Below, one piece after another: positions 1 to 5,252 of a stretch of DNA of 12,157 nt; within the stretch, counting starts at the first letter, position 1, and each line of letters starts with the position of its first letter. The notes under the pieces were generated by a model. It did not search any database. It saw only the letters and a list, made by a program, of their open reading frames with translations, and was not told the DNA's origin. This DNA is from Baffinella frigidus (Eukaryota; Cryptophyceae; Cryptomonadales; Baffinellaceae). The translations under genes were made by a program, and so were the position numbers. The stretch lies in contig MU646744.1 in the NCBI GenBank assembly GCA_026770585.1, positions 158,138 to 170,294 on the forward strand, written 5' to 3'.

Positions 1-30
1 CCCTGAACATTCAACCCTACACCCGAAACC

Positions 31-62
<32 letters not shown>

Positions 63-120
63 ACCCTGAACATTCAACCCTACACCCGAAACCCTATACC
101 CTAAACTCTACACCCTACAC
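1..120. repeat. degenerate telomere-like repeat tract 1
   Basis: The tract consists of variants of a 7-base CCCTAAA-type unit (CCCTCAA five times in a row, CCCGAAA, CCCTACA, CCCTGAA). It is interstitial-type: units are mixed and the tract stops at an exon-like block at 124. Six-frame translations here are low-complexity and not genes. Either an old subtelomere or interstitial telomeric repeat could explain it. Confidence 0.8.
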
Positions 121-123
121 CAG

Positions 124-187
124 CTGTTCGCGTCGCCTCGTCGTGTCGAACAGTTCATCCAGGACGTGACTGGGGACGCGAGCTACG
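124..187 (+). CDS. RCC1 exon A, copy 1
   Basis: This 64-bp block follows an acceptor-like CAG at 121-123 and is followed by a GTAAAT donor at 188. It starts in phase 0, ends in phase 1, and codes SPRRVEQFIQDVTGDASY plus one base. That base completes an Ala codon with exon B at 671, giving the P..V segment that precedes the GGDHS motif of an RCC1 blade. Telomere-like repeat lies on both sides. It is too short to appear as an ordinary open frame. Confidence 0.5.
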
Positions 188-2054
188 GTAAATCGTGAAC
201 CCTGAACTATAAACCCCAAACCCCAAAACCCACCCCCCTCACCTCTCACCCCTCACCCCTCACCCCTCACCCCAAACCCCAAACCCCTCACCCCAAACCC
301 CAAAACCGTGACTGGGGACGCGACCAACGGCAAATCGCCCCTGATTTTGCGTCGCCTCAACGGGTTGAGCAGTACCTACAGGACGTGACTGGGGACGCGA
401 GCTACGGTGTACCCCTGAACCCTACACGGTAAACACGACGCCCTCCACACCACGTATTCACTGAACCCTACACCCTATACACTAAACCCTACACCTGAAA
501 CCGTAAACCCTGAACTCTGAACTCTCCACCCTACACTCTAGACCGTAAACCCCAAACCCTACCCCCTGAACCCCAAATCCCAAACCCCTCGCCCCTCGCC
601 CCAAACCCTACACCAGGTTCAAACGACGGCGCAGAGAACATACAGGGGGGCGACCCTCTCGGGATTCCAGCGATAGCGTTCGTCTCTGCTGGAGGCGACC
701 ACTCGATGTTTGTCACCGACGCAGGTGCCCCCCTTGTGCGTGTCACGTTTTTGGTCCCGACCCTCTTATATTGCAGTTCAGACCCTCTTATTCTTTTTCT
801 TTCGACCCTCTCATGACCCTGTCGGGATTCCAGCGATTGCGTTCGTGCCTCCGCGCCCGGAGGGGGGCGACTACAAACGTGTAAAGGCCCTGGGTTATAG
901 GGACTTGTAGAGGCTATTTATTAGCTGGGTATACAATCCTTTGAGGGATCTTCACGTCCTGAATTGCGTCGTTTTCTCTTCACAACTGGAGCCGTCTATG
1001 AGAATATGGGCGCACGCCTCATGGGGGACGCGTCACTTTCCTTGGGGGATGCGTCGCAAAGACCCTTGGAAGAAGGTCAGGAAAACACAAAAACGCTTTT
1101 GGGTCCATTTATTCGAAAGGGGGTTACAACAATTAGTTTTTGTGTGGTAAAGTCTATTTATTCGAAATCCATCAATGCAAGCTAAGAAGGTCACATAAAC
1201 AGCACACCCATTACGCCCCGGTTTATTATTCTTTTACATCCCACCCGGTGCGATCTCGTGGCGGTCCGCCTCGTCTCGTCTCAGAGAGGACGTGATGACT
1301 ATGGATTAAATCCAATGTGCTTTGAGCCATTTGAATTTGTAGTCTCCTGGCCCCGGGCGCGGGCTGGCGGGGACCACTCGCTCTTTGTCACAGACGCAGG
1401 TGTCCCCCTTGTACCTGACACCTTTTTCGGTTCCGACCCTCTTATATTGCACTTCCGACCCTCTTATTCTTATGCTTCTGACCCTCTTATGACCCTCTTG
1501 GAATTCCAGCGAAAGCATTCGTGTCTGCTGGCGGGGACCACTCGCGCTTTGTCACAGACGCAGGTGCCCCCCTTGTGCGTGTGCCGTTTTCGGTTACGAC
1601 CCCCTTACATTACAGTTTAGACCCTCTTATTCGTATGATTCCGACCCTCTTCCGACCCTGTCGGGATCCCCCGGCGATATCGTTGGTGTCAACTGGAGGC
1701 GATTACTCGCTGTTTGTCACAGACCCAGGTGTCCCCCTTGTACCTGTCCCGTTTTCGGTTGTTGCCCAGTAGCACTTTCACAGGGTGACGGCCTAAATTC
1801 AGGATGGTTAGGCCTACGGTATTGACTACGGTAGGCCGTAGGCGGGTGTGTCCGACACACGACGTGTGTTTATCAGCATTTGATGACCCCGAAACCGCAC
1901 CGTTTCAGGCGACCTGCTGGCGTGTGGCGCGAATCAAGAGGGTCAGCTGGGGCTTCGTGTGACTGAAAACGCAACGCTTCCCGCGCGCGTCCCCCCGGCC
2001 TTCCCCGAAATGCGCGTCTCTTCGGTACGTGCCGGCCTCCACTCGAGACTGGAT
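124..2054 (+). CDS. RCC1-repeat (beta-propeller) gene fragment, multi-exon, with duplicated exons
   Basis: No single open frame spans this region, but three exon types join into an RCC1 blade. Exon A (124-187) ends in phase 1, exon B (671-724) is phase 1 on both sides, and exon C (1909-2024) starts in phase 1. The joined reading has SPRRVEQF, then SAGGDHSMFVTDAG, then DLLACGANQEGQLGL. This is the conserved order of the RCC1 family: P..V, the aGg.HS motif, and wG.N..GQLG. RCC1 repeats form seven-bladed propellers in chromatin/Ran exchange factors, HERC-type ubiquitin ligases and many other proteins, so the role cannot be assigned. Only about one blade plus the start of the next is visible, with no start or stop codon. 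Extra copies of A and B, some with lost splice sites, suggest either alternative exons or decay. RCC1 family membership is well supported; gene function and integrity are not. Confidence 0.65.
197..304. repeat. degenerate telomere-like repeat tract 2
   Basis: Units such as CCCTGAA, CCCCAAA and CCCCTCA repeat through this stretch, including four CACCCCT-type units near 240-272. It separates two copies of the RCC1 exon A sequence. Confidence 0.7.
305..331 (+). pseudogene. RCC1 exon A fragment, copy 2
   Basis: Only the 3' end of exon A is present (GTGACTGGGGACGCG followed by a diverged CCAACG), joined directly to telomere-like sequence on its left. At the position of the GT donor it has GCAAAT. 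The 5' two thirds of the exon is missing, so it looks like a broken duplicate. Confidence 0.5.
346..406 (+). CDS. RCC1 exon A, copy 3
   Basis: The block codes FASPQRVEQYLQDVTGDASY and ends, like copy 1, in phase 1 before a GT at 407. It differs from copy 1 by conservative changes (R to Q, F to Y, I to L), as expected for a translated duplicate. No AG acceptor is visible immediately upstream (the sequence there is CCCCTGATTTT), so it may be an unused copy. Confidence 0.45.
407..620. repeat. degenerate telomere-like repeat tract 3
   Basis: Mixed units (CCCTGAA, CCCTACA, CCCTAAA, CCCCAAA) run through this stretch, interrupted at about 428-460 by unique sequence. It would lie in the intron between RCC1 exon A copy 3 and exon B copy 1. 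Confidence 0.7.
671..724 (+). CDS. RCC1 exon B, copy 1
   Basis: This is a 54-bp exon with acceptor GGATTCCAG (662-670) and donor GTGCCC at 725. It codes IAFVSAGGDHSMFVTDA and starts and ends in phase 1, so it can be duplicated, skipped or repeated without shifting frame. The AGGDHS core is the RCC1 signature strand. Both splice sites are intact, so with copy 4 it is one of the two best candidates for use. Confidence 0.6.
834..887 (+). pseudogene. RCC1 exon B, copy 2 (diverged)
   Basis: It starts 163 bp after copy 1 with the same acceptor (GGATTCCAG, 825-833) and the same first codons (IAFV). The core then diverges to PPRPEGGDYKRV. The GACGCAG/GT end is lost; a GTGTAAAG run at about 880 could act as a different donor in another phase. 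The HS pair of the RCC1 motif is gone, so the copy is probably decayed or has a changed role. Confidence 0.45.
888..1345. other. intron-like region between exon B copies 2 and 3
   Basis: No convincing exon was found. An open frame at 964-1185 contains a small internal duplication (GDAS twice, 1026-1054). The motif ATTTATTCGAAA recurs at about 1107 and 1155. The region interrupts the otherwise regular 163-165 bp spacing of exon B copies and may be an insertion or an older intron. Confidence 0.4.
1346..1399 (+). CDS. RCC1 exon B, copy 3
   Basis: Its 3' half is well conserved and codes ARAGGDHSLFVTDA, with donor GTGTCC at 1400. Upstream the sequence differs from other copies; the nearest acceptor-like site is TTTGTAG at about 1335-1341, which would lengthen the exon. 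Its usability is uncertain. Confidence 0.45.
1510..1563 (+). CDS. RCC1 exon B, copy 4
   Basis: This 54-bp copy has both splice sites intact (GAATTCCAG before, GTGCCC after). It codes KAFVSAGGDHSRFVTDA in phase 1-1. It starts 164 bp after the inferred start of copy 3 and 165 bp before copy 5. Changes from copy 1 are at surface-type positions (I to K, M to R), while the AGGDHS core is kept. Confidence 0.58.
1675..1728 (+). pseudogene. RCC1 exon B, copy 5 (acceptor lost)
   Basis: It codes ISLVSTGGDYSLFVTDP and keeps a donor (CCAG then GTGTCC at 1729). The acceptor region reads GGATCCCCCGG where copies 1, 2 and 4 have an AG, so the exon can no longer be entered at the usual place. It is probably a dead copy, though the frame is still open. 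Confidence 0.5.
1781..1845. repeat. dispersed repeat, inverted partner at about 3283-3341
   Basis: The segment around CTACGGTATTGACT, with GGGTGACG before it and GGTAGGCC after it, matches the reverse complement of about 3283-3341. It also holds a near-perfect short hairpin (GGCCTACGGTA with TACGGTAGGCC, about 1811-1837). No coding sequence was seen. Confidence 0.5.
1909..2024 (+). CDS. RCC1 exon C
   Basis: After acceptor GTTTCAG (1902-1908) the block opens in phase 1; its first two bases complete a Gly codon with the last base of exon B. It codes DLLACGANQEGQLGLRV and then LPARVPPAFPEMRVSS. That is the wG.N..GQLG part of one RCC1 blade and the P..V start of the next. A good donor (GTACGT) lies at 2025 in phase 0. 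Reading through it gives VRAGLHSRL, which still resembles the next aG..HS motif, so the exon may instead extend to about 2054. Confidence 0.62.
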
Positions 2055-2216
2055 GAAGGACTATTTTACACCCCCAGTTTCGTCCTAAATATATTTTCAA
2101 CCGGGGGGGTCACGTTACCACGATTGAAGCGTGAAAACGTGACCAACCTCAGTACAAATGATACAACCACCTGATAACACCATGTCAAAAAGAGTGTCCT
2201 TTCTAGCCTCGAGTGG
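2039..2216. mobile_element. TIR element, family M2, copy 1 (MITE-like)
   Basis: This 178-bp segment is bounded by CCACTCGAGACTGGA on the left and TCTAGCCTCGAGTGG on the right, an inverted pair with few mismatches that extends towards AAGGAC. A hairpin sits near its centre: GGTCACGTT (2108-2116) pairs with AACGTGACC (2136-2144). It has no coding capacity. Size and structure suit a non-autonomous DNA element, but no clear target-site duplication was seen. Its left end overlaps the possible continuation of RCC1 exon C. Confidence 0.5.
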
Positions 2217-2470
2217 CTTTCTTCGGGTAGACACCCCGATGTCGGCATCACCCTGATTGAGCGTTGCGAAGGGTGCTGCGGTCTGCAAACACGTTTGGGT
2301 AATGCTGCTTGCAGAACTGTAGGGTGCTAAGGCACGCAACACTGGATATCAACTTTCCAAACTCCTCAACTTTTCAGACTTGTCAACTTTCGAGGCTGAT
2401 CAACTTCTCGCGGCAGGCGTCCGCCGGGGCCAACTTTTCGCTCGCGGTGCCAGCTGCAGGCAAGCACCCC
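2217..2470. other. region without a supported gene
   Basis: Several overlapping short open frames exist on both strands but none has splice sites, composition or motifs that support it. CAACTT recurs at loose spacing (about 2350-2405), resembling the pattern at 6990-7075. Part may code the lead-in to the heptad repeat that follows. Confidence 0.3.
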
Positions 2471-2475
2471 CCAGA

Positions 2476-2622
2476 CAGAGGGCTACGAAGGAGAGTGTGT
2501 TGGACACAGTTGAGAGTGTGTTGGATACAGTTGAGGGTGTGTTGGGCACGGCTGAGCGTGTGCTGGACACGGGTGAGAGTGTGTTGAAGACGGCCGAGAG
2601 TGTGTTGGAACCTCGGCTTTGA
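2476..2622 (+). CDS. heptad-repeat coding block (ESVLDTV-type), possible coiled-coil exon
   Basis: After a C-rich stretch ending in CAG (2473-2475), the frame reads RATKESVLDTVESV and continues as six consecutive 7-residue units of the form E-S-V-L-D-T-V, then E-P-R-L and TGA at 2620. Units are 21 bp (2491-2616) and differ mostly in ways that keep Val, Leu and the acidic residue. That fits selection on an amphipathic helix, or simply a 21-bp tandem repeat in frame. Heptad spacing of V/L suggests a coiled coil. The frame can be extended upstream to an ATG at 2380. No donor was found, so it could be a terminal exon or a decayed fragment. Function is unknown. Confidence 0.4.
   Translation, partial: QRATKESVLDTVESVLDTVEGVLGTAERVLDTGESVLKTAESVLEPRL
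2491..2616 (+). repeat. 21-bp tandem repeat, six units
   Basis: The unit is GAGAGTGTGTTGGACACAGT plus T. Starts are at 2491, 2512, 2533, 2554, 2575 and 2596. The first two units differ by one base and later ones progressively more. Confidence 0.85.
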
Positions 2623-2636
2623 AGGAGCAGCCAGGC

Positions 2637-2786
2637 CACATATAGGGCTACGAAAGGATTTTCGGACACTCAGTGCTCGAGTTTCCGTTACCTTATCCGT
2701 GGGAATCCCCCTATGCCCCTACGGGTTGCCTACCGTAGGGTCCTAGGTCTCATCGCTTAGGTGTTATTCAAAATCCCTTCAAAGCA
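2637..2786 (-). mobile_element. dispersed repeat, family M1, copy a (minus orientation)
   Basis: The reverse complement of this stretch matches 3424-3558 closely: TTGAATAACACCTAAGCGAT, then CCCTACGGTAGGCAACCCGT, then ACGGATAAGGTAACGGAAAC, ending near the GTAGCCC...TGTGG terminus. The far end lacks the CACACAGCGGG terminus, so the copy is truncated or diverged there. Confidence 0.55.
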
Positions 2787-2817
2787 AGAACTCCTGCTTT
2801 TGCGTTCATGTTTGAAG

Positions 2818-2980
2818 CTACACAGCGGACTACGTCGGGATTTCTTGAATGACCCATAAGTGGATAATCCATAGTCCCTACTGTAGGCAATCCGTAGGGA
2901 CATAGGGTTATTCCTAGGGCTATCATAACCGAAAGTCGGTTAGAATCGGCCATATGTTCTGTTCGTAGCCCGCTGTGTGG
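2818..2980 (+). mobile_element. TIR element, family M1, copy b (both ends present)
   Basis: The left end CTACACAGCGGACTACG (2818-2834) and the right end CGTAGCCCGCTGTGTGG (2964-2980) are inverted repeats matching at 15 of 17 bases. The interior shares CTGTAGGCAATCCGTAGGG with other copies. At 163 bp with no coding capacity, it looks like a MITE. A target-site duplication is not obvious. Confidence 0.6.
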
Positions 2981-3140
2981 TACGCTTTGCGGATAGTACA
3001 AGTGTCTTTCGCTGCCACGAATTCGGCTTTGGCTAAAAGTCTTGTTTGCAGAGGATTTTTTGATTCTTCTTCAAATGTAGCTGATTTGTGGTACACATCT
3101 TAGAACTCAGCCCAAGGCTCTTGCGTGTTGCACCACACAG
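2981..3140. other. spacer with no supported feature
   Basis: Unique, moderately AT-rich sequence without an open frame of note. GGCTCTTGCGTGTTGCA near 3116 recurs in part at about 3246-3262. Confidence 0.3.
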
Positions 3141-3195
3141 GTACTAAATTTAACAACCCCACATTTAAAATACGCCCTGTTCTAGCCTCGAGTGG
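3141..3195 (-). mobile_element. half-copy of family M2 element
   Basis: The stretch matches the reverse complement of the left arm of the element at 7676-7882: TACTAAATTTAACAA, CATTTAAAATAC and the TCTAGCCTCGAGTGG terminus. Only one arm is present. Confidence 0.55.
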
Positions 3196-3245
3196 GTATT
3201 CCACCGTGTGGTTGCGTACCACATGGTCATTCCCCTTCCCCGCTC
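3181..3245. repeat. 65-bp perfect direct repeat with 3611-3675
   Basis: The segment from TCTAGCCTCGAGTGGG to TTCCCCGCTC is identical at 3181-3245 and 3611-3675. It begins with the M2 terminus. Identity suggests recent duplication or conversion. Confidence 0.9.
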
Positions 3246-3341
3246 GGCTCTTGCGTGTTGCAGGCTGGGCCTAGGGCCCTGTCGGCCTATCGCAGTCAAT
3301 ACCGTAGCCTCAACTACCCTAATTTCAGTACGTCACCCTAT

Positions 3342-3376
3342 AAACTTGCATAACATTTGTTCTTTCCCCGGTTGCT
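3342..3376. repeat. 35-bp perfect inverted repeat with 3692-3726
   Basis: The sequence from AAACTTGCATAACATTTG to CCCCGGTTGCT has an exact reverse complement at 3692-3726. With the 65-bp direct repeat, it shows the 3181-3376 block was copied and partly inverted. Confidence 0.9.
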
Positions 3377-3423
3377 GCAGGTGAGTCCTTCCTTCGCGCG
3401 AGTCTCCTCACATCCGAAACTTT

Positions 3424-3558
3424 CAAATAACCCCTAAGCGATAAGACCTACGACCCTACGGTAGGCAACCCGTAGGGACATAGGGGGGTTCCCACGGATA
3501 AGGTAACGGAAACTCGGCCCGAAATGTGCCGAAAATCCCTTGGTAGCCCACTGTGTGG
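3424..3558 (+). mobile_element. dispersed repeat, family M1, copy c
   Basis: It holds the M1 interior (CCTACGGTAGGCAACCCGTA, then ACGGATAAGGTAACGGAAAC) and the right terminus TTGGTAGCCCACTGTGTGG. The left CACACAGCGGG terminus is absent. It is the plus-strand counterpart of the inverted copy at 2637-2786. Confidence 0.6.
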
Positions 3559-3608
3559 AGATGCGAAAACCGCTCTGATGGTTTTCCCCCGGTTACAGGT
3601 GAGTCCCT
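3534..3608. repeat. direct repeat of about 75 bp with 3731-3805
   Basis: The block runs from AATCCCTTGGTAGCCCACTG through a GAAAACC...GGTTTTC hairpin to CAGGTGAGTCC. It recurs 197 bp downstream with a handful of substitutions. It carries the M1 right terminus plus flanking DNA, so a larger segment than the element was duplicated. Confidence 0.8.
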
Positions 3609-3671
3609 CTTCTAGCCTCGAGTGGGTATTCCACCGTGTGGTTGCGTACCACATGGTCATTCCCCTTCCCC

Positions 3672-3694
3672 GCTCCAGGCGACTCGCCTGGAGC
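3672..3694. repeat. short perfect hairpin
   Basis: GCTCCAGGCGA and TCGCCTGGAGC are exact reverse complements separated by one base. The arms lie at the junction between the duplicated 65-bp block and the inverted 35-bp block. Confidence 0.7.
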
Positions 3695-3795
3695 AACCGG
3701 GGAAAGAACAAATGTTATGCAAGTTTCACAAATCCCTTGGTAGCCCACTGTGTGGAGATGCGAAAACCGTTCTGATGGTTTTCCTCCGGTTGCAG

Positions 3796-3866
3796 GTGAG
3801 TCCTTCCTCGAGGCGACCGTCGCCAAGCTCCGAGCGAGTCTCCTCAAATCAGACTCCGACCTTACG
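3796..3866 (+). CDS. candidate coiled-coil exon (EATVAKLRASLLKSDSDLT)
   Basis: After a typical acceptor (TTCCTCCGGTTGCAG, ending 3795) the block opens in phase 1 and reads ESFLEATVAKLRASLL followed by KSDSDLT, ending in phase 0 at a GTACCA donor (3867). Leu/Val/Ala spacing (F-L, V, L, L-L) suits an amphipathic helix. Two related acceptor-plus-start sequences occur upstream (CAGGTGAGTCC at about 3378 and 3596); the first continues ESFLRASLLTSE, the second hits a stop. The exon end is repeated four more times downstream. No known family was recognised; it could be an upstream exon of the coiled-coil gene or a relic. Confidence 0.4.
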
Positions 3867-3878
3867 GTACCACCCTCT

Positions 3879-4002
3879 GAGACACGCCCCTTGTAAAGTC
3901 ACTCTCGCGATTCATGTAAAGTCACTCTGGCTATTCCTTGTAAAGTCACTCTGGCTATTTCTTGTAAAGTCACTCTGGCGATTCCTACACGGGGCGTGTC
4001 TC
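3879..4002. repeat. 24-bp tandem array enclosed by perfect 12-bp inverted repeats
   Basis: GAGACACGCCCC (3879-3890) and GGGGCGTGTCTC (3991-4002) are exact reverse complements. Between them lie four units of TGTAAAGTCACTCTGGC plus 6-7 bases (23-24 bp each). The bounded array looks like a small unit of its own, either a TIR element filled by a minisatellite or a fold-back structure. Confidence 0.8.
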
Positions 4003-4084
4003 GGGACAAGGAAGAGCCGGAGAGACTTTGCACAGGAACGCTGAAGAAGTATTCCTACACGCTTGTCCCCAGACCCCCGCTCTC

Positions 4085-4485
4085 TCAAGTCAACTAGTAG
4101 AGCCTCCTCAAATCCGAAGTTCGAAATCCGAAGAGCCTTCTCAAATCCGACTCAGACCTTACGGTACCTCCTAGTTGACTTGAGAGTCAAATGGCAGTCC
4201 TCGCAAGTCAACTAGTAGAGTCTTCACAAATCCGACTCAGACCGCACGGTGCCTCCAACCCTCCCAAGTCAACTGGTAGAGCCTTCTCAGATCCGAAATC
4301 CGAAATCCGAAGAGCCTTCTCAAATCCGACTCCGACCTCACGGTTCGTGTTTACGGGTTGGGGTTTGGGGTTGAGGGTGTCGAGGTTAGTCCCAGGGTGC
4401 CCAGAACTTGAGACCGAGAAAGTAGTAGACTCTTCTCAAATCAGACTCTGACCTCACGGTGCCTCCCACCCTCCCAAGTCAACTT
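4085..4485 (+). repeat. minisatellite of exon-end copies with AAGTCAACTAGTAGAG boxes
   Basis: The motif TCAAATCCGACTCNGACC plus NYACG|GT, the 3' end and donor of the exon at 3796-3866, recurs with the ACG ending at 4163, 4248, 4342 and 4458. Spacings are 85, 94 and 116 bp. Each copy is tied to an AAGTCAACTRGTAGAG box (about 4086, 4205, 4266; partial at about 4475). In frame, most copies read SLLKSDSDLT. They lack the 5' half of the exon, so they are more likely relics or decoy donors than full exons. Confidence 0.65.
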
Positions 4486-4533
4486 GTACGCCTTCACGTG
4501 CGTTTTTTCACGTGGGGTTTCTCACGGAAAACT

Positions 4534-4612
4534 CACGTGAAGTCGTAGAAGTTTCAGGATGCTCCGTGCTCCCTCCCGACACCATGGCGCTGAAACCACG
4601 ACTTCACACGTG
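4534..4612. repeat. imperfect inverted repeat (hairpin) of about 23 bp
   Basis: CACGTGAAGTCGTAGAAGTT (4534-4553, continuing to 4557) pairs with the reverse of 4590-4612. A second CGCTGAAACCAC box follows at about 4710. No gene was seen in 4460-4740. Confidence 0.6.
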
Positions 4613-4743
4613 CTACACAGGATTGGGCTCAGGCATGTGAAATCTGAACCAAATCCTGCGTAAGGAGTTTTCCTTCTCCCTGCACACTCCCGAAGCCATG
4701 TCGCATGTCGCTGAAACCACTCTCCTCCCGTACCCTTCAAAAC

Positions 4744-4896
4744 CGCGGAATCCTGGGTGTTGCAGAGCGGAATCTTGCCGAGTGCGCCCATGCCACTTTA
4801 ATCTCTAGTTCTAAGTGGCACGCGACGTCGTGAGTGCAAGTGGCACGGGTTATCGCGCTCGGCTGGATTCCGCTCTGTAACACTCAAGATTTCGCG
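4744..4896. mobile_element. TIR element, family M4 (MITE-like), 153 bp
   Basis: The ends form a 39-bp inverted repeat with about six mismatches: 4744-4782 (core TTGCAGAGCGGAATC) against 4858-4896 (core GATTCCGCTCTGTAA). An inner pair, TGCCACTT / AAGTGGCA, lies at 4791-4798 and 4813-4820. The terminal repeats make up half the element, as in fold-back elements. No open frame lies inside. Confidence 0.6.
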
Positions 4897-4900
4897 ATTA

Positions 4901-5177
4901 TATTGGTATCCAAATTGGTGAAATTAAGCGGCATGCGGCGTCGTGAGCGCATGTAGCACGCGCGGCGTCGTGGGTGCTAAACCATCAACCATATAACACT
5001 CAACCCCAGACCCCGAACCCTGAGCCCTGAACCGTGATCCCTAAACCTTCAGGTAGCACGCGCGGCGCTGAATGGAATGATGCGAGAAATGGAGGCATTC
5101 CGGCAGCAGGTACCCCCCGTTTGGGTGCCCGGACCATCACACCTATGCCACTTGATTTCACCAATTTGGATACCCAT
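4901..5177. mobile_element. inverted-repeat element with telomere-like insert
   Basis: 4901-4934 (TATCCAAATTGGTGAAATTA core) is inverted relative to 5145-5177. The interior carries GTAGCACGCGCGGCG twice, exactly 100 bp apart (4953-4967 and 5053-5067). A degenerate telomere-like tract lies between the two copies. No gene was seen. Confidence 0.55.
4980..5050. repeat. degenerate telomere-like tract 4
   Basis: Units CCCTGAG, CCCTGAA, CCCTAAA, CCCCGAA and CTCAACC are mixed. The tract is short and sits between direct repeats. Confidence 0.65.
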
Positions 5178-5204
5178 AAAATAGGTGTGATGGTCTGGGC
5201 ACCG
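5123..5204. repeat. 24-bp inverted repeat
   Basis: CGGACCATCACACCTAT (ending 5146) pairs with ATAGGTGTGATGGTCTG (from 5181), with arms extending to GGGTGCCC / GGGCACC. A third, direct copy of the arm (ACCATCATACCTAT) follows at about 5206-5219. Confidence 0.75.
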
Positions 5205-5252
5205 AACCATCATACCTATCGACATTTCCGCAGGAGAAAAGAAACGTCGCAA

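Larger units (their letters stand above)
671..1740 (+). repeat. tandem 163-165 bp exon-plus-intron unit (five copies)
   Basis: Each unit holds the 54-bp RCC1 exon B followed by an intron of about 110 bp. The introns share CCCCCTTGTRC, a GTTTTCGGT-like box and two or three GACCCTCTTAT boxes before the next GGATTCCAG acceptor. Copies start at 671, 834, about 1346, 1510 and 1675. The duplicated block therefore included intron and exon together. Confidence 0.7.

Noticed and set aside
124-406. UBA-like domain reading of QFIQDVTGD
   Set aside because: The motif F..xVTGD resembled a UBA-like helix, but phase-matched joining to exon B and C makes the segment the P..V start of an RCC1 blade, which explains more of the sequence.
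1-620. True chromosome end
   Set aside because: Units are degenerate and interrupted by exon copies; a terminal telomere would be a uniform array. The contig could still be subtelomeric.
964-1185. 73-residue ORF with a GDAS duplication
   Set aside because: No splice sites in suitable phase, no domain, and it lies in an intron-like gap of the exon B array.
3879-4002. CRISPR-like array (24-bp repeats)
   Set aside because: Units are contiguous tandem copies without spacers, in a eukaryotic context.
3448-4044. Several 80-140 residue ORFs on both strands
   Set aside because: They cross dispersed repeats, duplicated blocks and the 24-bp array; only the short 3796-3866 frame has exon-like borders.
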